From Phallus indusiatus (lineage: Eukaryota > Basidiomycota > Agaricomycetes > Phallales > Phallaceae): a stretch of DNA of 64,000 nt. Positions within the stretch are counted from its first letter, which is position 1; the number at the start of each line of letters is the position of its first letter. The position numbers were made by a program, and so were the translations under genes. Location: positions 16,736 to 80,735 of the forward strand of contig JAQFWX010000150.1 in NCBI GenBank assembly GCA_027605045.1, read 5' to 3'. Shown piece after piece: positions 49,029-60,916 of the stretch. Under the pieces are notes generated by a model. The model worked only from the letters and a program-made list of their open reading frames with translations. It did not search any database and was not told where the DNA came from.

Positions 49029-49455
49029 AGGTGTATTCTACGGTCCTTACTTGCGTTGAGAACTTGGGGTGCATCCCAGTCTATCATGACACATCACAGA
49101 TCAATAATTCCTTACGGGAATCGTCCAGCGGACGACTTGGTTTCAAAAAAAAATGGGTCTTATCTATAAGATTTTGTTATAAAAAACAATTCGAGTTGTT
49201 AGGATAACAATAAATTAAACGCTTCGAAACTAAACACCAATAGGAACAACAATTAGGCCGGGAAAAAGGGATGGTACAAAGAGTTCACGAAGGATAGTGA
49301 TAGCGAGACGAAGCAAGCAAGGGTCAAGAAAATAAAGAAGTCCAAGGTGAAAGGGAAAAAAAAAGTCCTATAACAGCCTCTAACCAATGGGTGAGTGTAT
49401 TGGTGAAGAGCATTGAAATGTTCTGTTGATGTCTTGATTATCAAAAAAGAAGAAA

Positions 49456-50173
49456 CTACGAAGCAGATTGGGTAGGAGCAGCTGAACTGCCAGATTTTAC
49501 AACGGTCGCACGAATTTTCTCCGGATCAAACGAGTCATCATCACCACTATCGTGCCTCGCGTTTTCTTGCGTTTTCGGCGCGGACGGTCCATTCCCGTCG
49601 GCTCTGTCTCCATCACGGCGGCGAAGGGGAATTTGCTTCTCAATATCCTCATCCTCGCTGTCGGCGTCGAATTCATCGTTCCATTGTCCTTTGGTACGAG
49701 AATCTTTTGGACTCCTGTATAAGCCACGAGCTGCATCACCGGCGTCGCGAGGGCGAGTGCGCAGTAGATAATACACCAGACCACAACAAATCAAAATGAT
49801 CGCCGATAGACCGACCATCAGACCAATGAAAGCTACGAAAAGAAAACACGAAACAAGAACAAGAACAGTAAAAAATTCGTATAAAATATATCTTTTAGTG
49901 CAACGTTATGAAGCATAGAAATAGTATATCGTACCTCCGTGAGAGCCGTCGATTTCCGGTACGTCCGACTTATGCACAGGTTCCGGAGAAGGGGTGGACG
50001 TCTAGAGATAAGAGAATATCATAAATGAAAACGCGAATGTAGAAAGTAAAGACCCAGTTTAAAAGACATACAGCTTGAGCCGAATCGTTCGATAATCGAA
50101 CAACGTCTATCAAATTAGATAGCATCCTTGCGCTTGAAGGGTTTTTTCTGTATTGGGGTTCATAACCAAACAT
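49456..50173 (-). CDS. single-pass membrane protein with acidic/basic cytosolic tail, unknown
   Basis: Three exons can be joined from MFGYEPQYRKNPSSARML (ATG 50171-50173). Exon 2 is a short Ser/Pro linker (TSTPSPEPVHKSDVPEIDGSHG). Exon 3 starts AFIGLMVGLSAIILICCGLVYYLL, one clear transmembrane helix, then RTRPRD and a ~95-residue polar tail with an acidic cluster (DEFDADSEDEDIEKQ). The introns have GTATGT/GTACGA donors and CTAG/GTAG acceptors. There is no cleavable signal peptide; a signal-anchor arrangement is likely. No family is recognised. The longer upstream opening of the frame at 50185 begins with TTG, so it was not used as the start. Confidence 0.6.
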
Positions 50174-50566
50174 GTTCTTTTGCAATCAAAAAGAGAGAGA
50201 GAGAGAAAGCAGTAAATGCAGATTATTCGAGAATTATAAGGAAGGGAGCGTAGGGAGCTGGTGGAGAGGATAAGAGGAAATGGTCCAAGGAAAACGTCAC
50301 TTTCTCTCGGTGGCTACTGGCCAGTGCCCGGGACCATAAATTTAGTCCGGGTCACGTGCAAGGTCGCTCACGGTGGTCGACCGTCGCACCGTCGCTTGCA
50401 CTCAGACAGAGGAACATGAGTGCAGTGAGTCTGCTCTAATTCAAAATACTGTCATTATAACATCGCCCCATTTAGTTATCATGTATCAAATCTGTGTGGA
50501 AAATAATTATCTTTACACAAGTATATTACGCAACGGGAAAGGCAAGTAGATACTTTGACTTTATTG

Positions 50567-51583
50567 TTAATCGTGCTTCGCTTTGGAAAACATATCCCAA
50601 ACAATATTCAGGTACACTTTCCGAGGCAGCAGTCCCAACATTCTGAACATATTCGATTTAAACCCAGTAAGAATATGAATTGGCGGATTAGACTTTAGAA
50701 CCTTTCCTAAGATAGTTTCGACGAAAACTTCTGGCGGGGTTGCCCCGGGCTCGCAGGCAGAGTCAAGCCGCTCCCGTACGTTGTGTGCATAGCTTTTGTA
50801 CATGCTATCCGGAGATAGTTCGTAGTCCTCGAATTTCGCAAGCATGTTTGATTTGATCGACGCAGGTGTGACAAGAACTACACGGATATTGAAAGGACGA
50901 GCTTCCAGGAAAAGAACTTCAGTTAAAGTATGTAAGGCGGCTTTGGACGAGTCATATATTGCCATCCATGGCGTAGGACTTGAGAGTTTTAATGAAATGT
51001 CAGGGGTGTGACTAAATGGGTACTATGAGGGGGTGTTGACTCACAATGAACCAACGACTGAGCCCATGTTAATAATCGTCCCCCTTTTACGCCGTGCCAT
51101 ATGCGGTATCACAGCACGACACAATTTTAGAATGGAAAAAACGTTAATCTCATATATTTCCTTCATCTGATCCACATTAAAATCAATGATGGGGCCTAAA
51201 ACGAAGCAACGATATTTATTCAGAGGCACGATTGAGATGACAACAAAAACTACTACTCACCAGGTGCGAGAACACCAGCGTTATTTATTAGCAGGTCAAT
51301 TTGGCCATCATTTTTGATAATAGTATTGACGACGTCGTCGATTACTTGTTGATCGTGCGTGACGTCAAGAGGCATCAACTTGGCTCGAGGATGGTCGAGT
51401 CCTACAATCGTTTCAACGAACCGCGAGGTGGCATATACCGTGTATCCCCTAGCCAAAAGATTTTCGCAGCTACACAAAGTAAACCTTACAGAAATCAGAC
51501 ACGACGTTCACCGGGTATACGCACTACGCAAATCCAATACCACCAGTCGTGCATCCCGTCACAAGTGCGACCTTTTTCTCCAT
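50567..51583 (-). CDS. short-chain dehydrogenase/reductase, AYR1-like (1-acyl-DHAP reductase type)
   Basis: Classical SDR proteins bind NADP(H) with a Rossmann fold. Ayr1 reduces 1-acyldihydroxyacetone phosphate in the ether/phosphatidic acid route at the ER and lipid droplets. The start MEKKVALVTGCTTGGIGFA is at ATG 51581-51583, where TGxxxGIG is the cofactor loop. Then come ENLLARGYTVYATSR, MPLDVTHDQQV, IDLLINNAGVLAPG (NNAG), INVFSILKLCRAVIPHM, GTIINMGSVVGSL and the catalytic YDSSKAALHTLTE (YxxxK). VVLVTPASIKSNM follows, and a C-terminal hydrophobic region (FRMLGLLPRKVYLNIV) may bind membranes. Four or five exons. The GCxxGGIG variant of the glycine motif and overall length match Ayr1 better than other SDRs, but substrate specificity is inferred. 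Confidence 0.87.
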
Positions 51584-51728
51584 ATCTGGTTGAGCCTAGA
51601 ATGTCGAGCCAATTTCCAAAGTGATGTTAAATAAGGCAGGAGAGGAAAATAATACCCTTGCAGAGAATGCGAGACAGCACGATATTTAAGAGGTGCCCAT
51701 GCCGCCGTCCCGAGGTGAAAGCAGCGGT

Positions 51729-51834
51729 GTGACTTCGAGCAATTATGTCAGCTCTCCGATGGCTAATTTCCGCATTAGGAAGTGACTTTGAATCAATTAT
51801 GTCAGCTCTCCGATGGCTAATTCCCAAATTAGGA
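51729..51834. repeat. two-copy direct repeat, 54-bp period
   Basis: A unit starting GTGACTT and containing AATTATGTCAGCTCTCCGAT followed by GGCTAATT...TTAGGA occurs at 51729-51780 and again at 51783-51834. The copies differ by only a few bases. It lies between the AYR1-like gene's 5' end and a broken cupin gene. It does not code for anything recognisable. Confidence 0.85.
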
Positions 51835-51959
51835 AAAAGAATGGGGCCTGATTGTAGGCTCGACCGAACTGAAGGGTAGAGCGCAGCTTTCCGGGTTTGT
51901 GCCAAACCTAGCTGATATGCAGGAGATTTCTTTCCCCGTATATTGATATTCGAGCTTTT

Positions 51960-52430
51960 TGTTATGGAGCTTGACTCTTTTTTCTTCTTCATTTTGCATT
52001 CGTCGACGCACCGCCCACGAAAAACATTCTACACCACTCCGTGGAAGATGGATTCCGCCACCCATAGTTTATTTCAATTTAAACCTCTTGTGTAGATTGA
52101 AAGACCAAAACGTAGCGTATAAGTATAAATTCAATTTCAGCTGTCGAGATACCACACTCACCCCGGTTTGAGAAGTCTCACGTCCCCACTCTCCATTATA
52201 AGCTCCATACTGCCCTCAATAACAATTCCAAAATCCGGCATTTGACTTTGGTGCTGCGGAACGGATGCTAATAGTTTGGTTCAGACTATGTTTCCTACCT
52301 AAAAATTTACGGGGAGGAAGACGACAATGAATCGCGGACCGTGCAAAAAAACGCATGATTGACTAACAACGCCTGTTCCCGGTATTTCCTCTGAATTGGT
52401 TATGATTTCCATGGGATCTGAAGTTTTTGC
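51960..52430 (-). pseudogene. broken cupin-domain gene
   Basis: The minus strand carries the core of a small fungal cupin protein. PASVPQHQSQMPDFGIVIEG continues into SMELIMESGDVRLLKPG and ends at a GTGAGT donor. After an ~70-nt intron, WRNPSSTEWCRM fits the family's usual (TMHA)WRN....EW.RM segment. Upstream, DAKTSDPMEIITNSEEIPGTG and RFIVVFLP resemble the preceding part. Two defects are seen. First, any splice acceptor before WRNPSSTEW puts an in-frame TAA (52079-52081) ahead of it. Second, the joins around 52280-52330 need a frame change between IVVFLP and PASVPQHQ. The repeat at 51729-51834 follows where the C-terminus should be. A misread splice pattern cannot be fully excluded. Confidence 0.6.
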
Positions 52431-53067
52431 ATCACTGCAGTCGGCATGCACGGGTGTGTGCTAAACAGTTTAAAAAATGCGTGTAGTGTGAGTTACCAAA
52501 ACTACCACTGATTAAATAAGCTCGACTTGGAAAACCAACCTGTAAATGTCGTCTGAGAATGGACTGTAACGTAATATTTGGTGTGCATGTAAGATAAGCA
52601 GCTACGCTGTACGTACTGGATATAAACCTCCTCGGTCGTCTGTTTGCACCCCAGACTTCCTGGTGTCGAGATTGACCCCCGTCTTCTGCTATGTCCGGGC
52701 AAAGGAGAAGGGATAGTATCCGCTACTAATCCCGAATCTGTTCCAGCGGAATGGGAGTTTACCATTGGATTTGATGTAAATATATCTAACATTACGATTA
52801 AAAACTGTGGTCTAGTCTTTTCAAGGGAAGATGCAGCAAGGGTTCACCAGACGTTCCACCAGCGCCTCTAGAACGCCGCCGCGGTAGGTTATTTCGTGTC
52901 CTCAGAGCGATGTAAACATGCATTTTGTTATACACTAAAAGCTTGGTATACTACACAGCATTGGGTGAAACTTGATATTACAATAATAAGCAGTGAAAAC
53001 CACAATTAAATACGACCGATAGGGCGGAAAGTGGGTTAATGTTTCAAGGTGTAAACCGGCGACGGGT
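52431..53067. other. ~640 bp with no confident gene
   Basis: The part to about 52570 may hold N-terminal exons of the cupin pseudogene; a GTAACT...CTGCAG intron is visible at about 52436-52497. A frame at 52644-52871 (+) is open for 75 codons but shows no family features. A frame on the opposite strand is equally open. Nothing can be assigned. Confidence 0.35.
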
Positions 53068-54393
53068 CTACTGAGGCGTCCGCTGACATCCTCCAGGCAA
53101 AAGAAAGCTAAATTTTTCTGCGTTCCGTATTAAAAAGCTAGGTAATCCCACCGCTGATGTAGATCTAACAAAATGAAATCAATATCATCGTTGAATAACC
53201 CCAGAAACTTTAACTCACGGGGCCGGATTCATTTGCGACAACAAATCCGAAAACTAAAAGCGAAATTTTGAGTCAATGAACGTATTTGTTCGCATAAATA
53301 TGACGTACAGTATAAGCTTCCGGTAGCATTCCGAAAATGTCTTTTCCTTTACAGATGGTATCTTGTATATAGTCCGGTTCTAGCAACTCCGTTCGTCCAG
53401 CTAAACGATCGGCATGCGAATAACCTTGCATTTTGACGATGTAATCCGAAATATGTCGGAAGCAATAACTACAATGCCATCCCGCATCAGCCAGTATTCT
53501 TTCCGTACTTTTAGAGTGTCGATAAAAGCTTTCAGAGTTCCAAGTTTGTACGCTGGCGCGCCAGCTGGAGAGGCCCAGGAACCATTCAAAGCTACATCAA
53601 CAGAGAGATTGGATATGATACCTTTTAATCAACTGGTACTACGGGTACATACCTATACAGATATGTGCGCATTTGCAGATGTAAGGAATCTTTGAAATCG
53701 CAGGTTCTAAGGAGCGACAACGTATGGCGGGAGGGTATTTCGTCGATATCCGACATAATAACGACATTAGCAGCGTTGGGTGTTAACACCCCTATATATG
53801 AGCGTAAAGCCTTTGTCATTGCATCACGAGTATCAGCTTCGGTATTCCATGGTGTTTTACCAGGTGATAAAGGGTATCCAGGAAAACTATGAATTAACAA
53901 GGCATAGGGAATCAACTTGGGGATTTGAGTAAATCATTGCGCATGCTCACAATTGGTATAAGATTTTCTTTTCAAACTTGGAGAACCTCTCTCTGTTGTC
54001 GGCGAAGTAGGTCTTTTTAGGCAACCCAGTAAATGTAGCATTGGACTCCAGGATGACAAAGTAGTCCACTACAGCGTCTAACTCATTCAGACGAATCTCG
54101 AGCAGGTCAAGTTCGTTGCTCATAAGCATAGCATCGAAAACAACCGTCTCGGTCTGGGACGGTCTTGGATCCCAGCCATGCAAACGACAAACGTGAGCAT
54201 CAATAGGCATGTCCTCGCCATAATAGTGTGTTATAGTTTCCGAAAAACTGAATGGCGTGTCCCATATAGGTCTTGTCGCGTATGAAAGATGATTTCTGAA
54301 AATAAAAAAATTGCGCAATATTAGATGCAAAGATACGAGCAAGAAAAGTGCAATTATAACGAATCGAGGTTTACACAGTGATCTGGAGAGCAT
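53068..54393 (-). CDS. glycosyltransferase family 17 (beta-1,4-N-acetylglucosaminyltransferase type)
   Basis: GT17 includes animal bisecting GlcNAc transferase (MGAT3); fungal members are Golgi-type proteins of uncertain acceptor. The start is ATG 54391-54393, [20 protein letters not shown], a basic N-terminus followed by one hydrophobic signal-anchor typical of type II Golgi enzymes. The catalytic region has [54 protein letters not shown] and [20 protein letters not shown], whose DIDE is the probable metal-binding acidic motif. Then follow [35 protein letters not shown] and [21 protein letters not shown]. It ends at TAG 53068-53070. Four to six exons. The open frame extends upstream of this ATG only from a GTG codon. 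Confidence 0.88.
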
Positions 54394-55957
54394 GAAAAAA
54401 AAGGAAGAAAAGGAAGGAGCCAATAGACGGCGAAGATAAAAACGAGAACAAGAACGAAATATGATCACGTTTGGGTATCTCCGTCGCTAATCAAGACCGA
54501 ACTCCAATACGGAGATGGCTTGGCGCGTATGTCCTAATTTAGGACTTAACGCACCGCGCGAGGGCTGCGTGAGGTCAGTTTACTACTGAAAAGAGCGATT
54601 GAAATTGTTTCATGATAATATTTGATAGAGAGGGATTTTTATGAAAGGCAGTGAGCTGCTTTTCATTCCGGGCGGTGGTCTGTCAAGATTGTCAGGTACC
54701 TCTTTCGGTTCCAAGTTCGCGATTCTTACGTAATCACCTCCATCTTCACGACAGGTTGATTGTAATCTACTGAAATCAGACTACCAGCATAACGCTCACA
54801 TCAGGATGTGAGTACATCCGTCTAAAGACGTTGAAAACTGGTCGAATCTTGAAGATGATTTTTATAGGCAGCCAAGGTCTTCTGGCTTTTCCATTTTCCT
54901 ACCTTGGGCATCGAACTTTGCAACTTTAATGATGGTCAAATTGCCTTAAAAAAACCATGGAAGATTCGTCAGTTCAAATGCAGCCGTCAGGGGCTTCCGT
55001 ACATGGTGGATACCAGAAACTTGAAGAATCCTTACTGTGGCAGAATACAAAATGCAAAGTTGTCAATATTTGAAATCTTCGCAGCCAGGATGAACAAGCA
55101 TACTTGATTGATAGACTCCGAATTCGATTCGGAAGTCCGACGGAATGCCCGCCAAATCATAATTGCTACCGAATAATGATGATGATAATAATGACGGAAT
55201 CACATTGGAGTGACTCGGAGTGTGGCACATACCGCACTTGTTCGAATTGTGTCTTGAACAGAATAAACAATGAACCCAAATTGAATACGTACTCACGAGT
55301 ATTAAATCCTTGTGAAAAAAGTAATAATAATAGAGTGCATGTTCCATACACATCTTGAAGGAGTTTGAAAGTTCTTGTCCGAACAGTTCCGAGCGGAATT
55401 GAGATGTTGCTGGTTATTTGTACCTCTCAAGTTTATTGTAGATAGGAATTGTCAGGAAATCTAGGTATGAATTGCTGGTGATTTTTGGCTGAAAACATCT
55501 GCGCCAGCGCTAGGTTCGACAGTGTACACCATCGAATGGAAAGACTTTAATTACAAAACCTGTATCTGGACCAGGACCTGCAGGACAAGTCACAGGGACA
55601 GAAAGTTACAAATACATGAAAACTATTCGAATGAGTCAAGGAGAAGAAATCCGAGTCAAATACAGTATTTTTCTACTCCGTCAGCCATTGTATACCGGGA
55701 GGCGCGGTCGGAAGTGAATTGAAGGATAAAAATTCCGAGCACTAGATGCATTATTTTTGCGGGACCCACAATGGACCACATCAGGGCGCACGGACCAGGA
55801 GCGAAACTGCGACAGCTGTTGGGGGCAAAAAGAGGTGCAAAAAACTGAGAAGAGACACCCCCACTTTCTACCTCTGTCTCAAACCACAATCATCTCGTGC
55901 ATCTTTCTGCCACATCAACTCGCTTTACTCGAAATCTTGTCGTAAATATCGTCGTAA
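54394..55957. other. 1.56-kb intergenic region between GT17 and histone H3
   Basis: No frame shows a recognisable protein. A near-perfect 15-bp palindrome, GTCCTAA-T-TTAGGAC, lies at 54531-54545, about 140 bp upstream of the GT17 start. It sits among GC-rich words (GGCGCG, CACCGCGCG). The last ~200 bp before 55958 hold the H3 promoter and 5' UTR, including a C-rich ACACCCCCAC stretch near 55855 and pyrimidine-rich sequence up to the ATG. No histone H4 gene lies in this interval. Confidence 0.45.
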
Positions 55958-56906
<949 letters not shown>

Positions 56907-57228
56907 AGAGCTACAGAAACCTGAATTTAGAATGCGTGGTCTTATCAAACTATCCTGCTCCTTTCACCCCCAACTAAGGTCTTAAATTCCTTTTTTTCTT
57001 TTCCATGTTTCTTAATTATTCTATTCTTTCTTCTTCTTTCTCTTTTCGATGTATTAGCTGTGTTTGTAATATGACAGTATGCTAGTACAGGCCTTAAGAA
57101 TATAGTATATGCCATGCCTGTTGTTAATATTTTATAATGAACCTTGATACGCAAGACCAAATGTGAACTAGAAAGACAATTTTCTTTTATGACACGGTAA
57201 TCAACTTTGATTACTTCCTGCATTTTTT

Positions 57229-58984
57229 TCAGCCACGTTGTTTCAACGCCGCAGCAGCGCTTTCCATAACTGGATAGACAGTGCCTGTAGGATACACGGC
57301 GTAGCCATCATTTGGAGAAGGACCAGTACTCAATTCCGAACCAGCTTGCCAGATAAGATCACCTGCAAAATAGTTTTTCGCGATAAGAAACTACTCTATA
57401 AAAATTGCGCAGAACACGACGGTGTTTAACATACCGGTGAGACCACTCGAGAGAACCGTGTTCCACCACAAGGCATAGGTGGTTGCTTGGTTGTCTGTTA
57501 CACCAAACTCTTCCATGATAACAGGCTTGTTAGCTGCCTTTTGAGCGGCGGCGTGAGCATTAATCCAGTCAACACCCCACAAGGTCTCGTTATTTCCCTG
57601 TCCCCAAGACTAATAGATTATGAACGTCAGCACGACCAAGAGTCAAGCAACAGTCTATATCTTGTTTCTTTATCTCAGGATAAGAATGGAAAGTCCCAAA
57701 ATCGAGAGTTGAAATATTAAGGTTGGTAACAAAATTGATTCCAACACCAGGAGCATACGGGTACGTCGGCGGATTAGCTTCTTGGAACCAACCTTCATCA
57801 CCAATAGCAACAAGATGGTTCGAATCCAGCGATTTAATATACGCCGACATCGTCGCAGCCCATGTATAAATTGTGCTGCCGAGGGTGTCGCATGCGCTCG
57901 AGGCCGTCCCAGTAGATCCAGAGCAGCGCGGCTCGTTCGCCAATTCCCAAGCCATAATACCCGGTTCGTCGAGGTATCTTTCGATCCATGCTTTAACATA
58001 GTTTTGATACGCGGCCATGATTGTTTGGTCCGTGTAGAACGTATCGTGTGTTCCGCCTGGATTGAGTTGTGAAACGTACACGTCCATTCCACCGTAATCG
58101 CTCCAGTTGTTGGTCAACGTTACAATGAGTCGTATTCCGTGTGCTTTAGCGGAGGAGACGACATAGTCGAATTTTTCGAGCCCATTGGCTCCTGTGTTGA
58201 TGGTCGCAGTGCCGTTTGTCCAAAGTTGGTAGTAAGCACCGTAGTTTTGGGGTCTATAACATAGAAAGTGTAAATAGGGCAAAAGTAGGACTTTGTAGAG
58301 AGCATCCATACGCTGTGACATCATTGAAACCCTAACCACCATCTTGAATCAGAAATGTGCTGGAAATCACTTGGGTAAAAAGTACTTTACCCATGTTCGA
58401 ACAGTGGTCAAGCCTGCATTTGCAATATCCGAGAAAGCGGTATCAATGTCTTCGTTAGCTTCTTGAGCAAGCCAATAAGCATTAGTCCTAATCAATTATT
58501 TGCCCAGATAAGCCAAATGAATTGATAGGGTAGGGACGGACTAACCCAGCAACAATGTAATCCTCGCCATTCAAAGCAAACTTCTGACCGGATACTTTGA
58601 CGAAACCAGTGGAGCTTGGTGGTGGCGATACAGGCGAGTTGGTTGCCGTCGGTGTTGGTGAAACCGGTACAGGAGTGGGTGTAGGGGTTGGAGTGACAGT
58701 GCTGGGTAGACATTGAGAATAGTATGGGTTTGAGTAGGTGCAGACGGATCCGCTGACGCAAGTGGTTGAACCTTCATATTTCGCAGGAAAGGGTCAGAAT
58801 ATTCAATTCATTTTTCCTTGCGAATTGGCTTACCACTCCAATTCTGACCTAAATGACAGATGGTAAGATGTATGCCCAGCCTTCATCATTTTCGTCACAT
58901 ACCACCACATTGTCCCCATACAGGCGACTGAGCCAAAGTGTAGGGAGCCGCTATCAAAGCTGCAAATACGAACCAAAGCTTCAT
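57229..58984 (-). CDS. secreted CBM1-GH5 endo-beta-1,4-mannanase
   Basis: The enzyme hydrolyses mannan/glucomannan of plant cell walls outside the cell. MKLWFVFAALIAAPYTLAQ (ATG 58982-58984) is a signal peptide. It is followed by a CBM1 cellulose-binding module, SPVWGQCGGQNWSGSTTCVSGS to YSNPYYSQCLPS, encoded across three exons including a 15-nt exon at 58834-58848. A Pro/Thr linker (TPTPTPTPVPVSPTPT) leads to the GH5 domain. Its landmarks are KVSGQKFALNGEDYIVAG, NAYWLAQEANEDIDTAF, TVRTWAF, GIRLIVTLTNNWSDYGGMDVYV, MAWELANEPRC (acid/base Glu), GTFHSYPE and KPVIMEEFGV (nucleophile Glu). Domain order and motifs match subfamily GH5_7 mannanases of wood-decay fungi. Stop TGA 57229-57231. Confidence 0.94.
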
Positions 58985-60916
58985 CCTACAACAAATTGTC
59001 AAAGAATCTTTTTTGACACGTAAAACATCATTAATATTATATATATCCCGGCAAATCCAGTGGAATAAATCGCAGTTATAGCGGATTTTGTGTTTTGCAT
59101 CTCCTTGCTTTCCCGGCCCGTGGTCATTCCAGAGTGTCGAAAAGAATGCTCGGTCTGACTCGTGATTTGTTTTCACAAAGTGCGGGTAGCGAAACGGATC
59201 AAACCTAGGAAGTTTATTTCCCGAAAGTGTCCCGTTAATTGGCCGGAATCACAAATGGCGAGGTTATAAAACATTACTAGTATTCTGCCGAGAGGAGTGG
59301 CTAGCTTAAAGCAGCAAGGTTGTTCGTCCATTATAGCACAAGTAATACAATGGTGATCCATTGAATGACCGAACGAGCATCTTCGACACCGGGTGGCGTT
59401 GAGTACATATATGAACCGACAAAATCGTGGACTAGTTATTCCCCTTCGTCCTTGGAAGCTCGTTAAACAATATAACGATAAGGCGATGTTGTTCCAGCGA
59501 CGACGAATGAAACTTCGTCAATGAAATTTAATATCGACCTTGGGCATGCTAGCAACGAAAGCACTAAATAAACCATTCATTAATTACTCACTCTTTAATT
59601 CTTCCAATATTAGAATATTCTCATAAACAGGCTTTAAAGAGCACTATGATTTCCAGATCGACGGGAAATAGCACAGCTGGGCTGCACCAGAAAGAAACGA
59701 ATTAATCTGTCCTTTATATCGATTTAATGAACATACATACTGTGAAAATTAAACAAAATGATCATCTAGGGATTTCCTCCTGATTTTCATGTTCTCTGTT
59801 AGGGACTTCCCAGGTAGGTATAGTTCCACAAATAGCGCCCTTTGGTCCAGTGTGATAAAGAGGCGACTATCATTGAAATCTTGGCACAGAAAGTCATTGG
59901 GCTCTAAAAGGATTTTCCTAACTAAAATCTGATATCAATTGCCCGATTGATAATGGAGACCTTTGTGATTTGAAAGATTTAACCCAAACACTTGTAGATA
60001 TCGCTTGAGTTTGGTATTGAGCATATATGAAAAGCCCTAAATAGCGTCATCTCATGTGGGACGAGGGATTCATGTCGCCGATGAAAAAAAAAAGCACGGA
60101 AGCAACGTCATTATTAACTAATTTGTGCCAGTCGGTGGAGTTCATCCACATGATCCAACTACGCACGGGGCTGAACCAAGATTGCTTTGGTGACTGGTCG
60201 GGATAGATATGGGTTCAGACCTGTTCAGACGGGGTATGGCTATGCTGTGCACTGACCCCTGGACGAATTGAGCGGATCGTGTCGTGCGTCAGGACCGTGC
60301 CGAGTTCTTCAGCAGATTGGAATATCAATTTGCGTGCCCTCAGGGCAGTGTCCGACGTCGCGTTCGTCAGCATTGCTTTCCATTCGCTGCGACATTATTA
60401 TCTATCTCGAAAAGAGATATCGGACGGAACTATGCCGATGTTGAATGGCGGGCGATCCCGGTGTTTTGTGACAAATGACCCTTAAACGGGAAGATGGAGC
60501 ATTGGTAAAACGAATTCTCCTTCTCGCGACGTGGCACAGGAAGCGTGTGATTGACAAAGGAACCTGACTATAATGGAGACTAGGTACGACAATTTTTGAC
60601 AACCCCGCAATTATCATCGGCGAGTGATGGTCGTTTTATCCCACCGAGCCCTAAAGAAAGAAAGCTTTTGAAACGTGCATGATATTTGATATTGGAATGA
60701 TCAATTTGGGTTGCCAAAGGCAGAAACGGATTTGGAAACGGACTCAAGTGACGTGGTGCGCAGGATATAAATTACATGTGACCAAGCTGTGACTGTGACT
60801 GTGTCTAAAGCAAAGTTCTTCTTCACATTACATAACTCCTCTTTCCTCAGTTTCCAGTTTGTCTATTTCTTATGTCTCTCTCTTTGTCCCTGTTATAGTA
60901 TTTATCCCACAAAACG
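58985..60916. other. 1.9-kb divergent intergenic region (mannanase / kinase promoters)
   Basis: No gene is supported here: the open frames are short and overlap on opposite strands. It must hold the mannanase promoter on the left, and on the right the kinase promoter, with a TATA-like GGATATAAATTACA at about 60761-60774. A GTGACTGTGACTGTGTC short repeat follows at about 60786, then a pyrimidine-rich leader immediately before 60917. The length is greater than that of most intergenic gaps in this window, consistent with regulated genes. Confidence 0.4.

Noticed and set aside
52644..52871. 75-codon plus-strand open frame
   Set aside because: It has no recognisable family, and the opposite strand is equally open; upstream exons could not be found.
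57800..57835. GGTTCGAATCC string resembling a tRNA T-loop
   Set aside because: It lies in the mannanase coding sequence and no acceptor stem or anticodon arm can be folded around it.
57670..58092. 140-codon minus-strand frame overlapping the mannanase
   Set aside because: It is a +1 shadow of the GH5 catalytic domain, which carries the conserved catalytic motifs.
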